The notes under the pieces: model-generated
What the model saw: only the letters and a program-made list of their open reading frames with translations
Told to the model about the DNA's origin: nothing
Databases searched by the model: none
Assembly (NCBI RefSeq): GCF_000276665.1
Contig: NW_004955473.1
Coordinates: 4,294,449-4,358,448, forward strand
Reading direction: 5' to 3'
Length of the DNA stretch: 64,000 nucleotides
Source: Chinchilla lanigera
Taxonomy: Eukaryota; Chordata; Mammalia; Rodentia; Chinchillidae
Position numbers and translations under genes: made by a program
Shown: positions 23,939-33,751 of the stretch, piece by piece
Layout: the number at the start of each line of letters is the position of its first letter
How positions within the stretch are numbered: position 1 is the first letter of the stretch

Positions 23939-24384
23939 TGATGAAATCTGATCACTGCCATCCTGGTCTGAGCAGAGGCCACTTTAAATCCCTTCCCCTT
24001 GCTATGCTTTTACACCTGTTGCAGATGTATTGTCATAGGTTGATAAGGTCCAGTAAGCACAGCTACACCTTATAATTTCCAGTCATTGTTCAGCCCTGCT
24101 TTTGACAAACAACGTGCAACTCCTTGTACTTACTTAGCCGCTGTCCCAGCTGGATAGCTACAACTCTTTTGTACTGAGCTCCCCCTACCCTAGAAAGTTC
24201 CATTATGACTTCTCCTTTCCACAGCCTCCCCCCTTTTATGACTCTATAAAGACCTGATAGCCTGTAGGAGAGCTAGAGAGCTAGGTGGTCCAGTCTCTAG
24301 TGCCAGAGCAGTCCTTCTCAGGTTTGTTCTGAAATAAACCTGTCCTGTTGAGCTCGTACCCCTGCTTTTCCTTTTGTCCTGACA
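23939..24384 (+). mobile_element. Solo LTR, 446 bp
   Basis: The element starts TGATG and ends TGACA, flanked by an identical 5-bp duplication GTTAC (23934-23938 and 24385-24389). Inside, CTCTATAAAG at 24243-24252 is a TATA box and AATAAA at 24333-24338 is a poly(A) signal about 85 bp downstream. That is the U3-R order of an LTR promoter on the plus strand. No internal retroviral sequence is next to it, so it is a solo LTR left by recombination. A 5-bp duplication fits ERVL/MaLR or some ERV1 families; the family is not determined. Confidence 0.85.
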
Positions 24385-24389
24385 GTTAC

Positions 24390-24849
24390 CAATTATTTAA
24401 GAGTAATCCCATCACTTTCCTGTGGAAGGGCACTGGTTACTACTCAAAGCAAGTGTTAGACTTGGCACAGAGTTCCTGTGAGTTGGCCAGGATTCTTTTA
24501 GTGATAGAATCATATGTTCCTGATCTAAAAATTGACCTGTGTGGGCACAAAGAGGAAACCACTTTATTTTCAAGAGGTAATAGGGCAGCTCTCTGGCTGC
24601 ACAGTTGGGGCCTTTTGTAATAGTACTTGCTTGCTGTGCTTCCCATGGGGTGAGTTAATGAACCACTAGAGAGCTGCTCTGAATTAAAAAGGTCACACCT
24701 GACATGAGCCATTTCAGCACAAACATCCTGTTCTTTTCCCCTCTTCAAGGGGGAGATTTTATTTAAGACCATCTGGGATTTGCCAAAAACTTAAATTGTG
24801 TGGATGACAGAATGGCCCTTGCAAAGAAATGTCAGGAGAGAAAATCCAC
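24390..24849. other. Unique sequence right of the LTR
   Basis: Contains overlapping short frames on both strands (24348-24772) that partly run through the LTR and lack any motif. No gene supported. Confidence 0.4.
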
Positions 24850-25040
24850 CAGGAATTATGGAATCATAAAATGTTAGAAGTGAAAGATACATTAGAGATT
24901 ATTGATTCCTCATCTCACAGGTAAGGAAACCAACATCCTGGGAAGAAAAATGACTTAGACAACATCACACAGTAAATTTAGTAGCAGACCTGACACTTAA
25001 AGCCAAGTTTCCCCAAGTCTTCATACTCCTTGCTTTGTGT
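24850..25040 (-). mobile_element. Old interspersed repeat, MIR-like antisense
   Basis: GAATCATAAAATGTTAGAAG, CTCATCTCACAGGTAAGGAA and AAAATGACTTAGACAACATC follow the order of an old mammalian tRNA-SINE or similar element in antisense. Family uncertain. Confidence 0.55.
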
Positions 25041-26717
25041 TTTCCTTAACACCGGTTTCTTTAAGTGGCACACTGGGAGAGTGTTAAGTAGCTATAATGA
25101 TTTTAGTGACATTCTATAAAATGGAAGCACTGCCTCTAATCCACTAACCAGGAATAGCTGGAATGCCCAAAGCCAATTCTTAATTCGGATTCTGACACTT
25201 ACAAATCTTAAGACAATCAGTTTGCACACCTTAAAATTTCAGTCACTTCCATAGAGAAGTCAAGCCCCCATTGTATACCTACATACTAAATGATATTTCC
25301 AGGTAGTGCAGATCTTCAGAAATATGATCAGTCACCACCTTTATGAATAGATTGATGGCATGGTGAGATAGAACATCAGAGTAGAAACTGAAAGAGTAAA
25401 TTTATATTTCAAGATAACTGATGAGGACCATGAACAAGTCACTTAACCCGCTTCTATCACAGTATTAGCAGTAGGTCTGCCTTTCCTCTCTGTTCCTCTC
25501 TTCTGCCCTTAAATCACATTTACCTCACCCAACACTTTGACTCCTTTCCAAAGCTCTTTCTGAATGTTTGAAACATTGTCTTTTGAACTTTCTTGGTTCT
25601 TTTAAAGACCTTCTCCCACTTCCCTTTCTTTTGCCCTCTTTAGGCTACCTTCTACCCATGTTCCACTCTTCTGAGTGAACCCTTGTGATGGACTGCTCCA
25701 CAAGATTCTTGGGCTTCTTGCAAGTCATAAGAGTCTATCAGTAAATCTTTGGTGCTAAATATTAGAATTTCCCAGATTAGGAATTTAAGACACCTGGTTC
25801 TACTGTAGCCCAGAATCCTGAGTATTTATTTCTCTTTCTTTGGTTTTTGAACCGAATATATTCTATTTTTAGGTGATTTCTTTTAAATGGCCAGAACATT
25901 AAATGTGATTTAATATTTTAGATGTCAGGTCTGGGGTGATCTGGAAGCAATGTAATTTAAAAGAATTTTAGAAGAGTGTGTGTGTACACATGGCATGCAT
26001 CTGCAATAGTTTAATCCTCCTTATTTTGAAGAGGAAAAATGGGGTGGAAAATATACCTTACAAATTGGGCATATTGAGTTAATGTCTTTTAAACTGCACT
26101 ATTGATTGTAACTTAAGGCAAAGGAGAAAGTATGAAGTAAATTTACAGTTAGCCTTCTTCCACTGCTGCTCTGGGAATCAGGAATACTGTCTGTGACTAG
26201 GAGTGTTCAATCACTTTGCCTCAGCTATTTAAGTCTTCTTAAAACTCCTAAGTTAGGCTGTTCTGAGCATTTTAAGTCTCCATGAAACCTTTCCTGTGGA
26301 TACTCTATGATAATTCATTTCTTTGAAATCTGGTTTATGTAATGTATTCGTACTCATGGGCTATGAGAAGCACTGATTCTTTGGGGCTTTTTGGTTCAAG
26401 CCAAGATCACACCATGGATAGCCTGTGAATTCTTCAATACTTTTGAGTAATTATGACTTCTATTATCATACCTTTCTCTATAGCAGAGCTAGGGTTTACT
26501 TTGTAGACAACGTTGCCCTAGGTAAACCATGAGCCCAGAATGGAGTATGAAAATTCCCAACCCAAGTAGCAAAAAGATGACAAGTTCCAATGATGTCATT
26601 TTAGTCTTGACTCTGGAGAGCAGCATCTAGTAATATTATCTATCTTGACCCAAGAGAGCAAAGGAAGCCAGCTTAATTCTCAAGGCACCTAGAACTCAGC
26701 CACTTCTAGAACTATAG
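25041..26717. other. Unique sequence without a recognised gene
   Basis: Nothing recognised. There is a CT-rich stretch at 25480-25680 without clear periodicity. Confidence 0.4.
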
Positions 26718-27090
26718 AGCAGGGGTCAGTAAATTATAGCTTGTGAGTGAAATCTAGTCTGTTTAGTTTTGTTTTTGTTTTTGTATTTGAGACAGGATTT
26801 CGCTATATAGCCCAACGCTGGCCTCACACTCACTGTGATCCTCCTGCCTCAGCCTCCTGAGTGCTGGGATAATAAAGGTTCATTACCATGCCCATCTTTC
26901 CACTAGCAATAAATAATTAAACACATTAATTATTTATTAAAATACAGTCATATCACTTATTTTCATACTTTCTATGGCTGCTGTAACACTTTAGAGTGGA
27001 ACAGTTATGAGAGAGACAATATGGGCTGCAAAGCTTAAAATATTTATGATCTGGCCCTTTATACAGTTTCCCAAACTCTGCTCTAAATTA
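26718..27090. mobile_element. Old nonautonomous hAT-type (MER) element, split by B1
   Basis: The two halves AGGGGTCAGTAAATTATAGC (left) and CTATGGCTGCTGTAACAC ... CTTAAAATATTTATGATCTG GCCC (right) match a common mammalian MER element whose consensus runs from 'ggtcagcaaactatggcc' to 'ctatctggccctttacag'. A B1 sits in the middle. I recognise the sequence but am not sure of the exact MER number. Confidence 0.7.
26762..26898 (-). mobile_element. B1 SINE
   Basis: Reverse-strand B1: TTTGAGACAGGATTTCGC, CAACGCTGGCCTCACACTC, GATCCTCCTGCCTCAGCCTC, ending CATGCCCATC, with the (TTTTTG)n tail on the left. Inserted in the MER element. Confidence 0.9.
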
Positions 27091-27224
27091 AAAACTTGGG
27101 TTTTAATGGAATTATAAAGATTGTTTGGATTGTAGTTTCAAGTAAGAATAATTTTCAAGTCATATGGCTCTAATCCCATTGTATTTTTTTAACAAAATGA
27201 TTTTTCTGTGCATGGTTTTAAAAA

Positions 27225-27620
27225 ATTTAGACAGTGACGAAAAACCTGAAAAATCACTTACAATGGCAATACCCAGAGAGAACCTCTTTTAACATTTTGT
27301 ATTTGTTTGCATATCTATTTTTGTGAAAGAAATGAATTTTATAAAACAACTGTAAATTTTTCTAATTTTTTAAAAACAGTTGAGTCACATTGTAATACTC
27401 TTGCATAGCTTAACTTTTTATTTGTTTGTGAATCTTTGGGTTTTTCCATGTTAGTAAACACAGATCTACATCATCATCCCTACTGGCTACACAATATTCC
27501 AGTATATAAATATATCACTTAACTTATTTAATCAATTCTCTATTGTTGGAAGTTGAGTTATTCCTAGTTGATTCTCTTCTTATACCAATGCCATAATAGA
27601 CATTCATCATATGTACAACT
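27225..27620 (-). mobile_element. Old L1M-like antisense fragment
   Basis: The order 'taacattttgtatttg', 'cacagatctacatca', 'ggctacacaatattcc', 'tatttaatcaattctctattgttgga' resembles an old L1 3' region in antisense. The same text also occurs in other ancient elements, so the class is not certain. Confidence 0.45.
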
Positions 27621-28274
27621 TTTCACACTTGTATTTTTTATATTCTTTTCCAATTTCTTAGAAATAATCAGATATTTTTATGATGTCAAAAGAAATCCTA
27701 CAGCCCTCTTTTCTGTTGAGAATGGATGTTTTTGTAATGGGCAAGAGGTTTCAGTTATATTAACATAGACACAGAGCTAGTGGGACCAGGAGGTCACCTT
27801 CCCTCATGGGTAGGTGGAATTAGTGTACCCACCTGAGATCATTAAATAACAGCTTTGCCACTTAAAGCATGTGCATCTCAATAAGTTTTTTTGAAAGCTT
27901 CTGTTCACATTAAATATTCATAACTATGGCAAAGCCCTGCTTCAGGAAAACATAATGGCCCAAAGGAAACTGGAAGTCTCTATTTAAAAAATAGATCAAA
28001 AACCCTTGCATTGCTAGCAGGATCAAATTTCTGATAAAGATAATAGAGCTGTAGCCAGAAGAGAATAAAGGGTCAGAATGCCAGGAAAGTGTTGTACCCT
28101 ATGGAATTGGGTTGGATACTAAGTACACTGGGATCCCTAGATTCTCCCGCCTGTTTCTAAGCATTGTGAAAGATGGGAAATGGGCATGCAGGTGCAGATA
28201 TCCCTACCCTGCACCTGTGAAGCGCCTGGGTTCCAATTTATGGAACAGGCAGTCACTTGAGTGGGTTTTTCAGT
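27621..28274. other. Unique sequence
   Basis: No gene or repeat recognised before the URR1-type element. Confidence 0.4.
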
Positions 28275-28695
28275 GTTATGGTTTGTGTCTAGATATCCCC
28301 CCAAAGTTTCATGCATTCACTGGGGACAGGCTTTTTTGAAGGTAGCTGAATTTAGACTTTGTGACTAACTCATAATGCAATACTGGGATTAATGGTGTTG
28401 GGATTAAGACTGGGTGATTGCTGGATTACTCCACTGGTTGGATTGACACCGACCTAATCCCAGCAGTCTGGATAAAATAAAAGGGGCAGAAAGAGGCTTG
28501 TTTCCTCTTTTTTCTTTCACTTGTTGCTTTTGCTGTCTTCTACTGCCATGAACTGTTTCTCCTCTGCCATGTACCACCCTGCCCTACAGCCAGCTGATTA
28601 TCGACTGAAACCTCTACAAACTGTGAGCTAAATAAACCTTTCCACCTTTAACTTTGGGTATTGGGTATTTTGTCTCAACAACGATGAAAGTAAGA
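28275..28695 (+). mobile_element. URR1-type nonautonomous hAT element
   Basis: Starts GTTATGGTTTGTG and ends near CAACAACGATGAAAGTAAG. Its right third (GACTGAAACCTCTACAAACTG, GTGAGCTAAATAAACCTTTC, GGTATTTTGTCTCA) matches the elements at 33404-33751 (reverse) and 60634-61039. This end sequence is that of the rodent URR1/RCHARR1 hAT-Charlie group. Flanks TTTCAGT/ATTCGGT are only weak evidence for an 8-bp duplication. It encodes no transposase. Confidence 0.8.
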
Positions 28696-29689
28696 CATTC
28701 GGTTCACCTTACAATGTCTTAATTCATGCACATTTCATGTTTACCTGACCCCAAGAAACTCTGATGATTGTAGTGGAGGGCCTGGTTGTTTTTCAGTGGT
28801 TTGGTAAACCAGGAATTAGTGTATAAGGAGTCCTGAAAGTTGGTACTAGTCCAATCTTTAATGACACTGTGGAACAGAATTGTGTCTATTTGAAATCAGT
28901 ATGCCAGTGCTATGGATGCATTCTACCTACAGATTCATCATCCACATGGAATAAGAGGTTGGTCTTTAGTATTCTACACAGTCATTTGTGTGTGAATGGT
29001 TAACCTTTAAAAGTGAGATATCAACACTTAGTTGATCTTTACCCAGTACGTTTCTTCCAAGTTGCCTGAAATATTGCATGGCATGCATTAGAGTTAAACT
29101 GATGCTCTATTACATACACATAGGGAGGCAAAGAAATTTATTTATTCTGGTCAAGCTTGTGATCTTCAGTCCTTTCTCCTTTGCCATTCACAGGGCTTTC
29201 TTTTCCTTTTCCATGTTGTATTCAGACACACAGCTGTCATATGTCCTACTCTCCCTTGTGTGTCTTCTTCAGAGGCCAGTCAAGAGAATGCTCCTTGACT
29301 CCTGAAAATCACTCTATTTCAATTATCTCTAAGGAAACTTCTTCAGCAGGAGCCTGGGTCCCAGCAACAAGGCTGCCTGGAGAACATTCAGGAACTCTCC
29401 TCATTCTGACTAACCCGGAGCTTCCTAGCATTCATTAATTATGTGATACACCTCAGAGTTTCCAAATTTGTAAGAGGAATAACTAATGTCCTAATGAGAG
29501 GAGCAAGTACTATCTCTTCAGGAAAACTCTGCCTTGCTTTCCTATACTAAGGGGGTCTCTGCAGTACATTGGATTAGGCTTCCAAGCTGGAAACCCTGCT
29601 AGAATCAGTGACACATATTGGAGCTGTATTGAAAACCTCAGGGATTATTTCCACTTTGGTCCTGCTGTGTAGCCACATCCTTTTTCCAT
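28696..29689. other. Unique sequence without a recognised gene
   Basis: Two overlapping plus-strand frames (29078-29438) have no known motif. No repeat recognised. Confidence 0.4.
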
Positions 29690-30335
29690 TTCTTTTTCTT
29701 TCACATTAAACATTTAAATTGTGAGATAACTGAAAATTCAAATGAAGTTCTAAGAAAAAATGCACAGATATCTCATATATCCTTTACCTAGTAACCTCTT
29801 GCAAAACCAGTGTATATCACAACCAGGATGTTGACATTTGTATAGTCAAAATGCAGAACAATTCCATTGCCAAAAGAGTCCCTCATATAGCCCCATCTTC
29901 CACCAAGTACTAATCTATCCTATATTTCTAGACTTTTGGCATTTCAAGAATGTTATATAAGCAGAGTCACAATATGTAAACCTTCTAGCTTGGTTTTTTT
30001 CACACAGCATAATTCTGCTTAGATTCAGTTGAGTAATTGTGTGTAATGGAATGGACTGTGTAGTGTTCCATTGTATGAGTGTGATACAATATAACCATTA
30101 TCTTGTTGAGAATATCAGAAGTTTTCCAGTTTTTTGCTAATATGAATAAGGGTACTATACACGTCCATGTAGAAGATTTTTTGTGAAAATAAGTCATTCC
30201 TCAGGATAAATGCTCAAGAGTACAATTGCTAGGTAATTTGGTGTTTGTGTATTTAATTATTTAAAGAAACAGCCCAAATTTTCCAGAATAACTATACCAT
30301 TTTACATTCCCACCAGCAATGCATGAGGTATCATT
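29690..30335 (-). mobile_element. Old L1M 3' region, antisense
   Basis: Antisense L1M order: TAGACTTTTGGCATTTCAAG, AATGTTATATAAGCAGAGTC, CACAGCATAATTCTGC, CCAGTTTTTTGCTAATATG, AGTACAATTGCTAGG, TTTACATTCCCACCAGCAA. Decayed and inactive. Confidence 0.8.
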
Positions 30336-30379
30336 AAAAACTACCAAATGTTTAAACTTTTTAAATTTTATTACATTAA

Positions 30380-30640
30380 AAGACAAATTGCCATTAATAC
30401 CCCTAAAATACTCCCTTTTTCTTCAAACACACTTATCCCATCATTCTTACCACTTCCTGGAGTAGTTCTGGGAGTCCTCTTTTATAAATGTCTTTCGTTA
30501 AACTCTCCTGGCTGCCTTGCTGTCCTGAAAATATTCAAAACATTTACCTTTCAGGGTCATTTTGACTTTGGAGAAGATCCAGAAGTTGCATGCTGTCAGA
30601 TCTAGTGAATATACTGGACAAAAACACAGTCTGCCTTTCT
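30380..30640 (-). pseudogene. Mariner-like transposase remnant, C-terminal part
   Basis: Translated from about 30617 leftward on the minus strand, one frame reads as a decayed mariner-type DDE transposase C-terminus. There is a YSLDLTACNFWIFSKVK stretch, corresponding to the YSPDLxPxDFxLFxKLK block that carries a catalytic Asp. Next come LKGKCFEYFQD and, after stops, NYSRKW, WDKCV and EYFRGIN, matching the FxxxFxxWxxRWxKCIxxxGxYFEG ending. At least four in-frame stops lie within about 85 codons, so it is dead. It stands between two antisense L1 pieces that both cover overlapping parts of ORF2, so they are separate insertions. The terminal inverted repeats are not visible to me. Confidence 0.7.
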
Positions 30641-30724
30641 TTTGGATTGCATTCAGCAGCAGCATTCACTGTATTTTTTATCATAGCTTGTAAAGGCACT
30701 CACAAAAGAGGATAAAATGGATGT

Positions 30725-31215
30725 GCGTATATCACTGTCCCAAGATACATTTAACTCTTTCCCAAGGTACCCAGAAGGGAAATAGCTGAGTCAAATGTCA
30801 TTTCTGTTTTTAATTTTTTTGAAAAATCTCCATACTGATTTTTATAGTGGTTATACTACTTTATATTCCTACCAAAAATGTACGAGTTCCTTTTTCCCCA
30901 CAGCCTCGTCAGTCTTTGTTATTCTTTGATTTCTTGACGACACCCACTCTTTCTGGAGTAAGATGTGATCTCAGTGTACTTTTAATTTGCATTTCTCTGG
31001 TGGCCAAAAATGTTGAACTTTTTTATGCATTTACTATTGAATTAATTTTTGTATAAAGTATATGATTTAGGTTAAGGAACCACTACTCCCATAGCCCCTT
31101 ACCCTCTCATGGATGTTCAATTGCTTCAGTAGCCCTTGTTGAAAACTACTGAATTGGTTTTGAACTTTTGTCCAAAATCAACTGGGAACATTTGTGTGGA
31201 TCACATATTTTCACC
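30725..31215 (-). mobile_element. Old L1 ORF2 C-terminal fragment, antisense
   Basis: Antisense ORF2 order: GGAAATAGCTGAGTCAAATG, AAATCTCCATACTGATTTT, TTATATTCCTACCAAAAATG, TTTGCATTTCTCTGGTGGCC, CCAAAATCAACTGGGAACAT. It repeats the ORF2 part already present at 30210-30335, so it comes from a second L1 copy. Confidence 0.8.
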
Positions 31216-31334
31216 CTAGAGGTACCTTCTCTGTACTTTCAAAACTAGCAAAAGAGAACAAGGGCACAGAGGATGTAATGAATTTGTGCTTTTTAGTAAA
31301 TAGTACTTTCAAGACAATATTAGCGAATATTTAT

Positions 31335-31735
31335 GAAATATTTCCTGTGTGCCAGAAACTTTATAAACCTTATTCCATATATTCTTCCTAACATCATATA
31401 GTAACATATTATCACCATTTTGCAGATGACAAAGTTAGCTCAGAGAGGGCAAGTACCTCTTTGTTCACAGATAGTAAAAAATTTGGGAATCAAACCCAAG
31501 TTTTTTGTTGCTTTGTTTTGTTTTGCTTGGGGTGTTGTTCTTTGTTTGTTTTTGTTTTTGAGACAAGGTCTCACTGTGTAGTTCAGGCTGGCATTAAACT
31601 CATTTATATAGCTGATGTTGGCCTCAAACTCACAGAAGTCCTCCTGCCTCAGCCTTACAAGTGCTGGGATTATAGGCATGTACCACCATTCCAGGCCCAA
31701 GCCCAAGTTTTAAACCTAAGGACCATTTTAAATAC
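31335..31735 (-). mobile_element. MIR split by B1
   Basis: Antisense MIR: TTTCCTGTGTGCCAGAAACT, ATTATCACCATTTTGCAGAT, AGCTCAGAGAGGGCAAGTAC, GGAATCAAACCCAAG; after the B1 the tail continues to about 31735. Confidence 0.85.
31505..31701 (-). mobile_element. B1 SINE
   Basis: Reverse-strand B1 with a long T/G-rich tail (31505-31560), TTTTTGAGACAAGGTCTCAC and GTGCTGGGATTATAGGCATG. A 10-bp duplication CCCAAGTTTT is identical at 31495-31504 and 31702-31711. Inserted in MIR. Confidence 0.93.
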
Positions 31736-31989
31736 TAGATCCTCTTCTCAACAATATAGTAGTTTTTCATATGCCAGACCATCCAGCCACTCTGGATAAA
31801 AACTACTATTCTAATATACAATCATTGTAATGGCAGTCACATAGGATTCCTGTTTTGAAGGTAAAGGCAGATCTGCACAGATTTTCAGCAACTCCTACTC
31901 TATACCAGTGAGTTTTGACTCTTTAGAAAGCGGTTCTAATGGGCAAAAAAAACCCTCCTAGATGTCACTTATTCTACCTACTTCCACCC
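31736..31989. other. Unique spacer
   Basis: No gene or repeat recognised left of the L1 breakpoint. Confidence 0.4.
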
Positions 31990-32528
31990 GCTACTGTAGT
32001 ATAGTTTTCTTAGTCTCCATTTGCATTAATTTCTACTCTGATCTTTATAATTTCCTCCCTTGTACTACCTTTGGAATTAACATGCTATTCTTCTTCTAGA
32101 AGTTTGAGGTTCAACATTAGGTTGTTTATTGAGCTTGCTGTTTTTCTGATGTAGGTATTCACCACTATAAATTTCCTTTGTCAGACTGCTTTCACTGTGT
32201 TCCACAAATTCTGATATGCTGTATTGCCTTATTGTTTAATTGTAGAAACTACCTAATTTCTTTAATTTCATCTGTAAAATACTGGTTTTCAGGAGGGTGT
32301 TATGTAATTTCTATATGTGGTTATGAGATTCTTGGGGTTTCTTTTGCCATTGATTTCCAATTTCACTGCACTATGGTCTGATAATATTCATGGGATAATT
32401 TCAATGCCTTTGCATTTACTTAAGCATGTTCTATGAGCTAGTATGTGGTCTATTTTAGAGAATGTAATGTGCAGCTAAGAAGAATGTGTATTCTGATGAT
32501 CTGGAGTGGAACATTCTCTAGACACCTA

Positions 32529-33397
32529 TGTGGTGGATTGACAACTGGTGGTCAACTTGTAACACCCAGCTGAAATGAACGAGCATGGTGCTGGGTGTGG
32601 GAGGCCCACCTGAGGATTCTTGCTGGCAGCATAACAGGTAGAACTGGAGAAGAAAAAGAGAAGAAGCTATTGGGATGCTGTAGGGAGCTGTTTTTTTTCC
32701 TGGAGGAGCTTGTCATGTGGGCTTTCCTGATGAACTCAGCTGTTTTCATCGTTGAAGGAGCTCAGGACCTTACTGATGCTGAGAATGGTTACAGTTCCTT
32801 TTGGGAGGTCTCTGGTCCTCACTCTGAGCATCACTTCCTGGCTCTGGAAGGGAAGATGGTGCACTGTTCACTCTCCTGGAGAAGCTTGTTGCATTGGCAT
32901 TCCTGATGTGAACTCAGCTGTTCTTATCATCACAGGAGCTCAGGACCTCACTGTTGCTGAGGATGGCTGTGGTACTTTTCAGGGAAGCTCTGATTCTTAT
33001 TTTGAGCATCGCTTCCTGGTTCCAGTGCAGATCCCTCAGCCTGCTAGTGCAGGTCCTTCATCCTACTGGCACAGACTTTCTTGTTTCCACCACTGATCTT
33101 TAGGTCTTCCCAGTGCAGATCCATGAAATAGGCCTGCATGAGGCATTGTTGTGGGCTCTTGGCCTCCAGGTGAACTCATAAGGGCCATTGTTATGGGCTC
33201 TAGATCTTTAGCTGGACTCATGTAAGACATTACCATGGAATCCAGGTGCTCAGCCAGATTCTTTGGTCTTTGGTTTGTGGACAGATTCCCTGTACTCTTT
33301 TTGTATATGACTCTTTGGGTCACTATTATAAAATAATCTTATAATTAAGTATCCTGTATTATATTGTTTCCCCTTGCAAAAACTCCAATCTACAACA
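32529..33397. mobile_element. Candidate solo LTR inside L1 copy A
   Basis: This 869-bp block is absent from the aligned plus-strand L1, where the L1 sequence is continuous around ACATCTACTGAGTCC. It starts TGTGG and ends AACA. The flanks ACCTA (left, 32524-32528) and GTCTA (right, before the hAT insertion) each differ by one base from ATCTA, which the sister L1 has at that site. This fits an LTR with a 5-bp duplication. I see no AATAAA in it, so the orientation is open. It contains a 176-bp tandem duplication. An unknown non-LTR insertion is the alternative. Confidence 0.5.
32698..33047. repeat. Imperfect 176-bp tandem duplication
   Basis: Copy 1 starts at 32698 and copy 2 at 32874, both with TCCTGGAG(G/A)AGCTTGT. 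The shared order is CTGATG(TG)AACTCAGCTGTT, GGAGCTCAGGACCT(T/C)ACTG, GAGCATC(A/G)CTTCCTGG. Indels and many substitutions separate them, so the duplication is old. Overlapping open frames run through it, but no protein family is visible. Confidence 0.85.
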
Positions 33398-33403
33398 GTC
33401 TTG

Positions 33404-33751
33404 TCTTGGTTACTTTTCTCTCATTGCTGGGACAAAATACCTGATGCCCAAAATTAAGGAAGGAAAGGTTTATTTCGCTTACAGTTTGTGGAGGTTTTAG
33501 TCCATACTTGGCAGGTTACAAGGCAGAGTGGCACATGGCAGAGGGCTACAGCTCATGGCGGTAGAACACAGCAAAATCAACAAACACACACAAGGGAGGA
33601 ATGACCCAAGCAGCCTCTTCCTCTCCCTTACATATGCAAACTATCCACCCCAGGGCAGGTGTAGCTCTCATACCCATAATCAATCAAACTCTAAAAGCCT
33701 GCCCCATGACCACATGAGGCTTTGGGGGGACACACAGACACAAACCATAAC
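33404..33751 (-). mobile_element. URR1-type nonautonomous hAT element
   Basis: The left end TCTTGGTTACTTTTCTCTC and the next 100 bases are the reverse complement of 60935-61039. The right end AACCATAAC is the reverse complement of the start of the element at 28275. The flanks CAGTCTTG and AAGTCTAC share AGTCT in register, compatible with a diverged 8-bp duplication. It sits exactly at the right border of the candidate LTR, so it inserted after it. Confidence 0.8.

Noticed and set aside
32595..33096. Two overlapping plus-strand frames of 103 and 114 codons
   Set aside because: They follow the 176-bp tandem duplication in the candidate LTR. No protein family is visible.
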